Shown: in pieces, positions 47,011-57,415 of the stretch
Layout of the letters: each line of letters opens with the position of its first letter
How positions within the stretch are numbered: the stretch's first letter is position 1
Assembly: GCA_019918135.1 (NCBI GenBank)
Contig: WBZZ01000141.1
Coordinates: 216,001 to 280,000, forward strand
Direction: 5' to 3'
DNA: 64,000 nt
Origin: Paulinella micropora
Taxonomy: Eukaryota > Cercozoa > Imbricatea > Euglyphida > Paulinellidae
The notes under the pieces: generated by a model
Database searches by the model: none
What the model saw: the letters and a program-made list of their open reading frames with translations, nothing else
Told to the model about the DNA's origin: nothing
Made by a program: the position numbers and the translations under genes

Positions 47011-48006
47011 CTAGAGATTTGCCCCTCCCCCCATAGCTTTCTGTTCAGCAACAAGCTCGGCCATCCTTGCGCCCACGTAAAGACGAAAGCAAGACGAAGA
47101 CCACCGACCCGCACGCATGATCGATGAGTCCGAAGCACCGAGCGAGAAGAGACGAGCTGCACCACCACGACGAAGCGAGATCCCGTTGAACCGACCACCA
47201 GTCGCGACTCCATCCTTCTGCAGAAGCTCCCGAGCTGTGCTGACAAAGGTGGCGCGATCGAGCGGGGAATTGTCAGAAAGACGGAAGTAAGGATAGTTCC
47301 CCGCCAAAGGGAGCTTGAAAGCATCGCGACTTGACTCGAAGATCTTCTTCCACGCGTGGGGACAGACGAGCGGGTTCTCTTGTTCTGCAAGGCCAACATC
47401 ACAACCGCGGCGAAATGGGTCTTGCTTTGCGCCATCCAGGTTAACCATTATGAGACTCATGTCGTCAACAAGGCGCATTTGAACAAAGGAGTTGACAAGG
47501 AACCGGCACGTTGCGAGCGATCCAGAAGCTACTAACTCGCCTACACGAAAGAGTCCAAAGAAGCACCAGACTGCCGCAGTGACGACCGTGGCCCAGAGAT
47601 GACGAGTGGACTTGGGGATGTTGCGATCCTTGACTGCCCCTAGAGTATAGCTCGCCATAGCTTCTAACATCGGCAGCTCTAAGGTGAGACGGTTGTCGAG
47701 CTTGGTGCGCTTACTGCGCTTGATGCCTCGCCACGCCATCTCCACGAAGTGGTTGTCGGTGGGGTCATCTAGGCTCAACCGGAGGCAGAAGTCTCGGATT
47801 GCATACATATAAACCTTACAGGTGGATACCGACATGAACCGGCTCAACCAAACAAGAAAGAGAACGAGGAGTACAGGGTCGGGTTGCCACCAGACAGGAC
47901 ACCAGTGCTCCGTTGAGTAGGCGGAGCAGAAAGAACGCAACTTGCGGATGGCTGAGCTGTAGGCGGCACTGGTGCTATAAGAGACAGAGCACGTCATGAC
48001 TTCCAT
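47011..48006 (-). CDS. Tyrosine recombinase (YR) of retrotransposon
   Basis: 331 residues. The catalytic domain shows the first Arg in FFGLFRVGELVA, then GISLRRGGAARLFSLGASDS containing the second Arg, GRWSS in the place of the second His/Trp site, and the nucleophile Tyr in FRLYVGARM. The usual His before S-L-R is Ile here. An N-terminal core-binding region (STCKVYMYAIRDFCLRL) precedes it. It would integrate the circular cDNA. It follows RT-RNase H by about 30 bp in another frame, as in DIRS-order elements. No methylase ORF was seen. Confidence 0.85.
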   Translation of the reverse strand: MEVMTCSVSYSTSAAYSSAIRKLRSFCSAYSTEHWCPVWWQPDPVLLVLFLVWLSRFMSVSTCKVYMYAIRDFCLRLSLDDPTDNHFVEMAWRGIKRSKRTKLDNRLTLELPMLEAMASYTLGAVKDRNIPKSTRHLWATVVTAAVWCFFGLFRVGELVASGSLATCRFLVNSFVQMRLVDDMSLIMVNLDGAKQDPFRRGCDVGLAEQENPLVCPHAWKKIFESSRDAFKLPLAGNYPYFRLSDNSPLDRATFVSTARELLQKDGVATGGRFNGISLRRGGAARLFSLGASDSSIMRAGRWSSSCFRLYVGARMAELVAEQKAMGGGANL

Positions 48007-48035
48007 CGCAGAGGTGACGAGCCAAGGTACTTCCG

Positions 48036-50066
48036 TTACTGCTGAAGAGGTCGTAAAGAAGGCCCGGACGGGTTCGACTTGCGCCAGGTCTCGGTCGCTT
48101 GGGCCATCTGAGCACGGGCCAACAAATCGACAATGTGAATGCGTTTACGCGGCTCTTGAGAGGCAGTGAGAGAAACGCCAAGAAGAGAAAGCTTGGAAGT
48201 CCAAGAGTCAATGAGACTCTTAATGTTTGTCCGAGGCGAGTAGCACGAGTTCAGACAGTGAGCAGCCGGGGCACAGTCCGTGACAATATGAAACTTTCTG
48301 TAACCCAGTGCGACCGCAAATTCAAAAGCTGCAACGTAAGCACTGAATAACTCACGCATCGGAGACGAGTCGACTAGAGACTCAGAGCGCAGAAGGGCTA
48401 ACTCTTCAACGGACCAACAGCGAGAAACGAAAAGACCTTTGGAACGAAAGGGGGCCATGGCAATGGCACCCCTCCCCCACTGCGAACCCTCCACCTCGCA
48501 AAAGTTCGCATCGGACCAAAGAGTGCACTTGGCGGGGTCGTCGACCCAAATCATCGAGTCCTTGTCATAAAGTCCCGTCTTAAGGAAGTTCGACAGCGGG
48601 AGACGGAAGCTGGAGTCAAGGAGAAGGCTGCGTGCCCACCTCGCAGCGTGGCAAGCTCTAGAACTAAAACGGCCACCTTTGCTACGCGATGTCGACATGG
48701 TGTTGAAAGCTATACGCATGTTTCCAACCGCTGGTCGAAGAAAAAAGAGCATCTGGGAGACAAAGCACAAAAGGCCCAGGAGCCGCTCGAAAGACTTGAC
48801 AGAGTAGAAGCCGCCACCAGCGATGGTGTCCAAGGCGTCCAGAACGATCTTGCGCTTGTCAGAGGGCAGCTCTACGAACCAAAAGCCCTTGCGAGTGTCC
48901 TTGTGCCAACCGAGGGCGCGAAAGGACTGGCCAATAAATTCCTCGTGCCACGGAATCCCCAGAAACTTAGAGAGGCTATCGAATTTCAACCTGAGCGCCC
49001 TGGCTTCCTTCCAGGAAGCGCAGACGACGTCACTGTTGTCGACATAAAGCTTCATTGGGATAGACTTGTAGAGAAAGATGGACTCGAGGGCTCTAGCAAA
49101 ACGATTCCAGCCGTCGGCGGCATAGACGCCCCCAAACCCGGGCACAAGAAGAACGAAGTACACAAGGTCGCCGGTGACGGGGTCTCTGCACGAAGAAACC
49201 TGTTGCCAGAAGAGCGAAGGCAGCAACGGGGTCTGGTTGTAAGCAGACTTGACATCTGCCACAAAGACGACACAACCGGGACCGGCTTGGATGATCCTAG
49301 CCATCTGCATGTCGTGCGTATAATACTCTACCCCATCATCCGTTCTCGGGCAAAGCTGATTGAAGGAGAGAAAACGGGGAAAGGAAAGGTCATTGATTAA
49401 CCTCCTTTCTCCATTCTCAGGATGCCACTTATCTTTCGGGATGGCATGCTCACGCGTGACTATGGCTTGATGACAGCAAGCGTTGTTCGGAGAGGGAGGC
49501 CTCGTGAACGGGCCCGCCATGAAGCCTTTCTCAACTGCTTTCATGTTGGCGTCATAGATCTGACTGTTGTCTTCCTCTGAGAGGGCACGAGCAAGAGAAT
49601 AATCGCGTAAGAATTCTCCTGTGCCTCTATAGTGGGTGTCAGTGCCCGTAAGGAATCCCTCAAGCCAAACGACCTCTGCTTCCTGCAAGCAAAGCTTAGC
49701 AAGGCCCACGATATTGTCTACTTTGAAGACAGATTTATATGGTTTAATAACACCATTCCAAACCGGCAAAACCTCACGTTTGCCCGGCTGAAACCTCTTG
49801 TCACCCTCATTGCAACCAAAGAAATGGATATTCCTACCTCTCCCCCTCTGAAACCTAAAGTCTACCAGAGCTATACCCCCGACCTGCAAGCCGCGAGAAG
49901 AGTCACGAACGAACCAAACATGCGTGGTGTGAGGTTCGAAACACAAAAGTTCCACCTTGCCGTGAAACCCTATCAACGCAACCACTCTGGCCTGCCGTAG
50001 CCAGAAGGGAATGCCACCAGGTGTTTCCACTCTCCAACTCTGACAACAGAGAAGGGAGGGAATCAA
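48036..50066 (-). CDS. Reverse transcriptase-RNase H of YR retrotransposon
   Basis: 676 residues. RT motifs in order: RRLINDLSFP, VVFVADVKSAYNQTPL (motif A Asp), YFVLLVPGFGG, and MKLYVDNSDVV as motif C, where the second Asp of YxDD is Asn. RNase H follows: TLWSDANFCEVEG, PMRELFSAY, HIVTDCAPAAHCLN, IHIVDLLARA, giving the D-E-D-D set. The frame is uninterrupted. The 5' end of this protein may extend through the Gln/Asn tract upstream in another frame. It copies element RNA into DNA. Confidence 0.85.
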   Translation of the reverse strand: MIPSLLCCQSWRVETPGGIPFWLRQARVVALIGFHGKVELLCFEPHTTHVWFVRDSSRGLQVGGIALVDFRFQRGRGRNIHFFGCNEGDKRFQPGKREVLPVWNGVIKPYKSVFKVDNIVGLAKLCLQEAEVVWLEGFLTGTDTHYRGTGEFLRDYSLARALSEEDNSQIYDANMKAVEKGFMAGPFTRPPSPNNACCHQAIVTREHAIPKDKWHPENGERRLINDLSFPRFLSFNQLCPRTDDGVEYYTHDMQMARIIQAGPGCVVFVADVKSAYNQTPLLPSLFWQQVSSCRDPVTGDLVYFVLLVPGFGGVYAADGWNRFARALESIFLYKSIPMKLYVDNSDVVCASWKEARALRLKFDSLSKFLGIPWHEEFIGQSFRALGWHKDTRKGFWFVELPSDKRKIVLDALDTIAGGGFYSVKSFERLLGLLCFVSQMLFFLRPAVGNMRIAFNTMSTSRSKGGRFSSRACHAARWARSLLLDSSFRLPLSNFLKTGLYDKDSMIWVDDPAKCTLWSDANFCEVEGSQWGRGAIAMAPFRSKGLFVSRCWSVEELALLRSESLVDSSPMRELFSAYVAAFEFAVALGYRKFHIVTDCAPAAHCLNSCYSPRTNIKSLIDSWTSKLSLLGVSLTASQEPRKRIHIVDLLARAQMAQATETWRKSNPSGPSLRPLQQ

Positions 50067-50084
50067 CGGACACGATCCCAGCTG

Positions 50085-50498
50085 TCAACAGATCAGAAGG
50101 CACAGAGGGGGAGACTGAAATCCCAACACTGCACGACAAAGAAGAGACCTTGGACGGGGGAAGAGAGCGAACCAAAGCGCCCATCTCTTCCTCAGCCTCA
50201 GTCTTGGCAATTTCCCAAATCCACATAGGGAAAGGGACGAAAAAGGAAGCAGAAGTGAGAGAGGGAGAAGCAGAGTGGCTTGAAGGGACCACATTGCCTT
50301 GCAAGCCACTCTGTTCATTACACAGCACCAGAGGCTGCTGAGCAGAAGAAGAACTGGAACCCACCAAGGGGAAACTACTGGAAGGAGCAATACAAGGGGA
50401 GGAAGACAGAGAAGATGAAGGTTGCATGTGTTGCTGTAGCTGTTGTTGAAACTGTAGACGTTGATGAGGTTGTTGAGGTTGAAGTTGTTGTTGTTGTA

Positions 50499-50556
<58 letters not shown>

Positions 50557-50588
50557 TTATTGTTGATGTAGTTGTTGTTGTTGCTGTA

Positions 50589-50635
<47 letters not shown>

Positions 50636-50682
50636 CGTTGTTGTCATTGTTGTCGTTGTTGTTGTTGTTGTTGTTGTTGATG

Positions 50683-50732
<50 letters not shown>

Positions 50733-51347
50733 TTGTTGTCGTTGTTGTTGTTGTTGCTGTTGCTGTTGCTGTTGTTGTTGTTGTTGTTGTTGTTGTTGTG
50801 TTTGTTGTTGTTGTTGATGACGTTGCTGTTGTTGTTGGAGTTGCCAATGCTGACTGGTTGCAAAGCTGATAGAAGGACAGGAAGAGAGAGACAAAAACGA
50901 ACAAGGAGAGATAGAAGAAGACGTAGGAGAAGAGACAGGACAAGTACCCAACAAAGGGGAGATAGGTGACACTTGCCCATCTAAGGAGGAGGTGTGAAGC
51001 ATTGAAGCCTCTTTGGAAATGATAGAAGAAGCTGAAACGAAAGGGGCTGTAGAGGTAGATGAGCTATGACCTACAGCTTGAACATGAACGAAAGAAAGAG
51101 CTGAGTCACTTCTTGACGATGGGGACGAGAGCTGGAAAAAAAAGGAGCCGGTGGGCCCAGTCATATTAGCAGGTGGCACCAAGGCCACAGTACGAGAGGA
51201 TAAGGAGTCGAAGTTAGTGGGAAGCTTGCTGAAAGAAAGATTGCCTCCTTTAGCAACTTTGACCTTGGTCGCGTGCTTGCGCCCACCTGGATCCCACGTC
51301 CTGCGAGTTGAGTCAGAAAGGGAGAGCAGTGGAAGAGGAAGTCTCAC
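50085..51347 (-). other. ORF region with CAA/AAC microsatellite (50440-50840)
   Basis: Ser/Pro/Thr-rich reading (LPLPLLSLSDSTRRTWDPGG, then many Ser) runs into about 400 bp of imperfect GTT/CAA repeats that read as Gln, Asn or Thr in the three minus frames. Repeat length changes shift frame freely, so which frame joins RT (from 50066) cannot be told. It is probably a linker between gag and RT. The opposite-strand Val/Leu frames are artefacts. Confidence 0.5.
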
Positions 51348-51427
51348 CTGAGGAGACCTCCGGCTGATGTAAGCCGACCCTGAGAGCTACTTGCTCCACT
51401 GCGGAGCTTTCACTCCCAGGGCCCCAT

Positions 51428-53130
51428 CACTTGTTTGCCCTACGCTTTCCCCACTTCTCGTTGCCACTGTCCGGGCAGTCCACTCGTTTGTGATTTTTAT
51501 TGTCAGGGCAGACCGGGCATTGGTGGAGGAAGCGGCAATCCTCCTTATAGCTACAGTCGCGGCCGTCTGCCCAGTTGAAGCACACCTTCTTCGACCTCTG
51601 GTTCTGCTGTCTAGCTTGTCCACCACCACGGGTATTGTTCGCACTGCGTTGTTATTGCTTGAGGACGCCTTGGCCAATGGACTGGTTGGAAGAATGAGAA
51701 GGGGGGGGGGGGGGGAGAGGCTCGAGGAAGGCTGTAGCTAACACAAAGGGAAGGGTGCCCTTATGCCATTGCCCTAACGAACTCCTACCGCGTAATGCCT
51801 TGTCCCATCTCATTGTCGACTGCAACGTGTTCTTTCTTACGATAAGCTCGAGGTAACGGTAATGCTCCCACATGTCCTCAGCGTGCTGAGGATGATGTCT
51901 GGAGTACAGGACGACGAGCCAACGAACTAAGTCTAAGAACTTCTCAACAGTAACAGATTTGGGCTCCGACTCATGAGTTTCGCCAATAAGAGTTTTCTTT
52001 TTTGATGGCAGAAGCTCTTTGAGATTGATGTACTCTTTTCCCAACTTTATCTTTTTGAGTACGTCAAAATCTACATCTTCGGAACCCGGCAGACTCTGAA
52101 ACTCTTGAGTCAATCTAGCCTTCTCATCTCCGGAAACAGATGTCGAAAAGCCAAGTGCTGCGAGCAAGGAGGAGGAGTCAATACCTTTTTCGTTGGCTGC
52201 CTCCTTGATTTTGCGTTCCAGCTCCTCGTTGGTCTCTTGCAACTCTGAGAGCACAGAAGCATCGAAGCGGACAGTTCTGCCTTTGTTCCCAACTTGACGA
52301 GCATTGGCAAGCTTCGCCTTTAGCTCCTCTTGTTTCCGCAGAGCATCATCGATGGCATTCTGAAGTTCGATCTCTTGCTTCGTGCCTTTTTTCTGCTTCT
52401 TGCTTCGAGGCTGACCGGCCTCCGGCTCTAAGTCATCGTCGTCATCGTCTTTCTGCTCTTGTTTCTCAACAAGCTCGGCTTGGACAATGAAGGGCCACTC
52501 AACTCCCTTGTCTACGATCTGAGATGCCATTGCTGAAGCGACAACCCCCTTACTGGAATTCCCTTTGACTTCTCTTACCTCAGTAAAGTATTCGTTATAC
52601 AACTTTCGCAGATTTGTAGCGTTGTATAAGTTCTCGAGGTGAGTCGCAATTGCTTTGGCTTTCTGCTTCTTGGCCTTAGCCTCGTTGCTACCGTTGCTAT
52701 TCCCCAGAATGCCATTCACGTCTCTGATTGACTTAATAAAATCATCACGTGAGACATTAGCATTCAAGGGAATCTTAGTAAATTTCAGCTCGACAACCTG
52801 GTCGGTATTCGAGTCCCAAATCACTTCCCCTGATGCATTCAAATACTTCCACTTCTTGGATTCATCTTCCATACGAACCAAACCACGGGGGACTTGCACA
52901 GACCATTGATTTCTCTCTGTGTTGAGGCGAACAGTAGCCTGTTTATCAGTGAAACTCATCACGACCCCGGGGATTCGTACGGTTTCAGAATTTTGTCCAA
53001 ATCTGTGAAATAAATCATCGTCTTGAACGTGATATGCTGCAAGAGTTGAAACCATGCTACCAACTTTGATTTTCTTTTCAATAGCATGCATTGAAGATAG
53101 TTTCTCTGACGCGTCTTTCGATCTTCCCAA
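51428..53130 (-). pseudogene. gag-like protein with CCCH zinc finger (in-frame UAA)
   Basis: ATG at 53130, just inside repeat A1. The first 492 residues are charged, with coiled-coil-prone Glu/Lys stretches (IELQNAIDDALRKQEELKAK) and a C-terminal helical part (FLDLVRWLVVLYSRHHPQHA). A UAA at 51652-51654 interrupts, then the same frame continues with an Arg/Gly linker, a CCCH finger (C-x8-C-x5-C-x3-H within VCFNWADGRDCSYKEDCRFL, then H) and CPVC...HKRVDC, ending at 51428. The poly-C run at 51693-51712 lies just before the stop. It would package element RNA. Confidence 0.7.
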
Positions 53131-53288
53131 CTTTCCAACCTAGGCCTAACCAGACGCCGGATCAAACACGCGCCGGCTCCGCCGGCACGGCTACGCCGCG
53201 CCGACCGGACTACCGTAAAAGCAAAACGTCTCCTCGGAACTTTAACGGCGGTTAACTCCGGGCGAAGCCCGGAGAAAACCAGTAATTA
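53114..53288 (-). repeat. Split repeat A1 (5' terminus)
   Basis: 175 bp copy of 46596-46770. It contains the gag ATG at its inner edge and the GC-rich palindromic CCGGCTCCGCCGG phrase. Confidence 0.9.
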
Positions 53289-53289
53289 G

Positions 53290-53670
53290 AACAATCAGGT
53301 TAATTGGGTCCCAGACCCGCACTTGTTTGAAGACAACACTCGCAAGGTTAACCTGCCACCACCACCACAACCCAAATTCGACAAGAGGGGCTTCCCGATG
53401 TACAATGACTCCGCGAGGTATGTGCCCACCGAAAAGGACAACGTCCTACGGGTACAGCGCGAAGCGGAAAAGAAACGCAACGACCCGAAGACATCCCGCA
53501 TCGCCAACCAGTTAGCCGATCCTGATGAGAACGTTCCTAACACATATCGAGGCCGTTTGAGAGGTTTCGAACAGTGGGTCGAACGGTTCAGAGCACAGGA
53601 CGCACTGGGATGGGACCGAGTTATCCAAGCCGATGAGTTCCCTCAATTCCGAGTTGTATACCGGCGGTGA
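53290..53670 (+). pseudogene. Unknown ORF fragment right of the nested insertion
   Basis: Open from 53290 (after an in-frame TAG in repeat A1) with no ATG at the start: VNWVPDPHLFEDNTRKVNLP, a PPPPQPKFDKRGFPMYND stretch, then charged helical sequence to a stop at 53668. It may be the downstream part of the ORF at 38791-39669, separated by copia-3 and the YR element; frame at the joint cannot be checked because the 3' LTR is missing. Otherwise an unrelated remnant. Confidence 0.35.
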
Positions 53671-55544
53671 TGGTACCGCGCAGGATATCAATTCCCCGTT
53701 GTACGCGTGATCTGGGCATCGGTGGGGCCCGTATCGCTCCGGCGACATGTACGCTCTTTCCGTGAGGTTTCATGTCCGAGAGCATCTCGGAACCAGAGTT
53801 GCTGCACGTGCTTGCGACCTTGAATCTCGCGAAGTTTCAAGCGCACCAGCAAATGAGGGTCACTGTGACAGACCCGGGAAAGCATGGAAAAAGGACAGGG
53901 CAAAGAGATGGTTTGACAGCAACATGATCATGCAGTTGTACGTCTATGGCAGATCGCCATAGAAGGGGGGAGGAGAGAGTTCAAAATTCAAATTCTAATT
54001 TGAACTCGAAAATCTCCAAACTCAAATTTGCATTTTGCAAGCACCGGACGTACAACGGGGATGAAGGGCAAAACTTAGTGGTCACGCAAGATGCTCAATG
54101 GTGTGTCTCCGCGGGACCAGAACACCCATGAGGAAAACAGACCCGGAAAAGCTAGCTCTCACCCGACGATATTTACCAATCTACCCATATTAGCTACGGC
54201 TCCCGCATAAGACGGGGAGGGGGGATTGTAGGCGCAGATAGATAAATATGTGACCTTTTCTTATACCCCTATACACAATGATGTATAGAAGAGCTATATC
54301 TCGTTAAGATGTAGTTATATCCGTTTTTATTTATATACTTTTGAGCCGGTTGAAAACGATAATATTACGATTCATAGCCGGTACTACTTTTTTTTAAGCC
54401 TGATAATATTATCGTTAGGGTGACACTGGGAAATGCCTCTCTTTTTCCTTTTTGTTGCTTGGCTCTGACAGTCTCCTACATTTTCCGCCATACTGGTTTC
54501 CTCTCTTTGCAGAGGAGGAAGATTAGGTTATTTTCAGAGTGCTTTGGAATTGGATGGATTGATCCGGCTTGCAATAAATAATATTTTTTGAATATAACCG
54601 ACACAAAAAGGGGGGGGAGAGAAGTGCAGGAGAGAGAGCGCGCGAGAGAGAGAGAGAGATAGAGATAGAGAGGGGGATCTTTTGAATATAACCGACAAAA
54701 CTGTGACAGCTGGTTTGAGGATGTTGGAGCCGACTTTGCTCGTTGGTTGAACTTCCACGTGCACCTATAACACAAACCAAGTCAAAGAGAGGTTCGTATT
54801 AATAAGTCTGCAGCACATTATTGACAATACCTGTATGGGTTTGAAGGCTGGTGCACCGTCTCCGGGGTTGTGACCACAGGATAAAGTGCAAGTGGTTCTG
54901 CAAGAAAAATCATATATATTTGAAAATTAATAGTTCTTTCATAAAAACAAAAGATTATATGTTATTTTAATAATATTTAAAAAATTTAAAAAAATTGAAT
55001 TTCTAACCGTTACAACTGTTTTTTAACGGTTATGTAAGGATTTTGTAGGATTATTGTAATCTATTTGTTCTTCTTGCTTTTCATTGAAAACAACTACACT
55101 TTATATTCATTTACATCAGAATAATATATTTTATAATATTTTTTAAATTAAAAAATAAATTTCTAACCGTTACAACTTCTTTTTAACGGTTATGTAAGGA
55201 TTTTGTAGGATTATTGTAATCTATTTGTTCTTTCTTGGTTTTCATTGAAAACAACTACACTTCATATTCATTTACATCAGAATATTAATATATTTTATCA
55301 TAATTTTTCAAAAATATTTGAAAAAATTTAATTGTAACCGTTACATAATCGTTTCGAACGTTACATCATACGTTGTTGATTTTTGCTGTGTAAATTTCAG
55401 TAGTGTAACAAGTCACGTTACGTAAGTAGTTTTGATACAGAAACATTTAATAATGTTTTTAAAGTTATTAAATTAAATTTAAATTTAATTTCAAGTTCAA
55501 ATTCAAATTTTTCTATTTTTGAATCAAAAATGACTTGAATGATT
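53671..55544. other. Noncoding, with (GA)n and a 160-bp tandem duplication
   Basis: Short frames near 53750-53960 are unconvincing. 54625-54672 is GA-rich microsatellite. GAATATAACCGACA occurs at 54589 and 54682. The AT-rich part after 54900 has no coding signal. Confidence 0.5.
55001..55315 (+). repeat. Tandem duplication, period 160 bp
   Basis: TTCTAACCGTTACAAC...TTTTTAACGGTTATGTAAGG and the following TTGTAGGATTATTGTAATCT repeat at 55001 and 55161 with few changes, then a third partial trace at 55335. Each unit holds an AACCGTTA / TAACGGTT inverted pair. Confidence 0.85.
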
Positions 55545-57415
55545 TTATCGAAGTCGACGTCTACGTTCCTGTCTCTGCCTGCCTCTTCGGACACTACGTG
55601 GTGGCGGCAGCGGCCGAGGAGCAACTGGTGGTAAGCCAAGCTCAACAGGCCACCAATAATCATTACCACCGGCTAAAGTATTGAGGATAGTTCGGTCCTT
55701 TGCTTCAGTGGTAAAGCGATAGTCAATGCTATTTTCGCTACGCAGTTTCTTGATTTTCAAAAGTCCAGGTGTGGTAGTGGCCTCAAAATGATGATACCAA
55801 CCGAGATCATCAATACCATTCACAGGATGACGGTATTTCTCATTTCGATTGAGTACATCTGCAAAAAAATGAGGTTCGGAACTTGAAAGTTTGGTTCGGA
55901 TTAACCAACCCAGATCTCTGGCGGTTGTCCTAATCCAATCTTCATGAAAGGCCATCCAGGCCACCATTTGCGCTATTTTGCCTGCGTGCGAATCGCAGAG
56001 CCCCTTTCCATGATTGGAGGGGTAAAAATTCCAAGCAAAATATTGTAACCAAGGATGCTTCACACGAACAAGGCTAGCCTCCGCAAGTGAATATATTTGC
56101 TTGAAATGTTTACGACCTCCGTCGGACCATTGAATGATTTTTGTTTTTCCAAGCGGCTTGATGATATCATTAAGCCGCTAGAAATCATTGCTTGCTCCTT
56201 TATCTTCATGATGTGGGAGTGTGTCAACATATTTCCTCTTAATACCTCCCCTCCCATCACTCATAAGCAAAACAGCAATGCAATCATTCACATCTTCTGT
56301 CTTCCCACCACCTACGCTCATATTCGAAAAATAAACCACCATCAAAACATAAGAAATGTCAGTTCGGACTAATTCTAAGTCCTCATCAAAACATTTCATA
56401 TTTTCCTTTGCTTTGAAATGGTGTTCAGTATTTTCGATTACTCGTTCTAACTTTTCTTTCTCCTTTTGCTCTTCCTGCGAGCTCGCTCCTACCCTCTTGT
56501 TCCTGCAGCTCAATAAGCCTAGCGAGTTTTTGCTTGTACTGTCTGCAATCAGGGCACTTTCCCCACACCTTAGTACAGCGAGACTCAACCCAATATTGGG
56601 CATGAAGTCGACTCCACTCTGAGCGCAGTGGCGGGCGGACTATTACTTGCAGTTGTGAGTTACGATAGATAAGGAACTGACCGAATTGTTTGTTCCAAAA
56701 ACAGCGCGCTTGATCTGATTTCATGTCCTGAGCACGCTGCCTTGGATTTAGATACGGGTTCCTGTTAATATTGCAAATTTAATAAATTTACCATCAAAAA
56801 AAAATTATTTAATTGTAAATATTACAAGTCTAAATTGTTAAATTGTTGACTGCCAACGGAGAGAGCTACAACTTCACGTTGGGCTTTGAAATACAAGACT
56901 GACATGAAATTGTAGCTTAAAAAGGGAGGGCCAACCCTTGGCCCTCCCGGGGGGGGGGGGGTACCGTTCAACGTGCGGACATTGACCTCCTCGGGCACAA
57001 TTACCACAATCACTATCGGCAGGGACACGACGTTGAACCGCCAGGATGCTATCCCTCATACGGGAACGCCATCATAACTGAAAAACATAAAAACCTGCCC
57101 GACTTTTCTGATCATCTTTCAACAAAGACAAATTCCGCTGAAGGCGTTTTGGCTGATCGGCAAACTTTGCGCTGATTTAGAACTGGTGCGATTGAGCATT
57201 GGGCCTGGCCTTCCTTGCGGTTACCAACGACTCCCCCCTGCAGACATGGCCTCCGCTGCTGATCTGGTAGGTCGGCGGAGAACATCCTTCACATTTCCAA
57301 AGCCCCATCTCCCCCGCCTCGTAAGCCACTTCAAGCTGAGCCTGACTGCGCCTCAACTTTTGCTTTGCCTCGTGGATGTAGGGATCTCCCTTCTTGACAG
57401 CTGCAGAGATAGCCT
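55545..57415 (-). pseudogene. Decayed DDE transposase-like gene (HGKGxCD type)
   Basis: Minus-strand exons or frames in order: a Cys-containing start (LWKCEGC, 57250), a second Cys cluster (SDCGNCARGGQCPH, 57000), KCPDCRQYKQKLARLIELQE (56550), then after a frameshift near 56490 the core: CIAVLLMSDGRGGIKRKY, a UAG at 56178-56180, IIQWSDGGRKHFKQIYS and AWNFYPSNHGKGLCDSHAGK. The W-S-D-G and H-G-K-x2-C-D sites are those of a widespread transposase-like family recalled from animals. The gene at 28606-32320 has the same order of blocks. The C-terminus is Pro then Arg-rich. One stop and one frameshift make it a pseudogene unless UAG is read through. Confidence 0.6.

Larger units (their letters stand above)
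45942..53288 (-). mobile_element. Tyrosine-recombinase retrotransposon with split direct repeats (Ngaro/PAT-like)
   Basis: Minus-strand order: repeat A1 (53288-53114), gag with CCCH finger, RT-RNase H, tyrosine recombinase, repeat B1 (46996-46768), repeat A2 (46770-46596), a 425-bp spacer, repeat B2 (46170-45942). The A1-ORFs-B1-A2-B2 layout is the split direct repeat structure known for Ngaro and PAT elements in the DIRS order, which integrate through a tyrosine recombinase and lack DDE integrase. Both ends meet the copia-3 3' LTR region (…CGGTTA | GAACAAT…) with no evident target duplication beyond TTA. Confidence 0.88.

Noticed and set aside
50280-50969. Val/Leu-rich 229-residue plus-strand ORF
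   Set aside because: Translation of the GTT microsatellite; antisense to the YR element.
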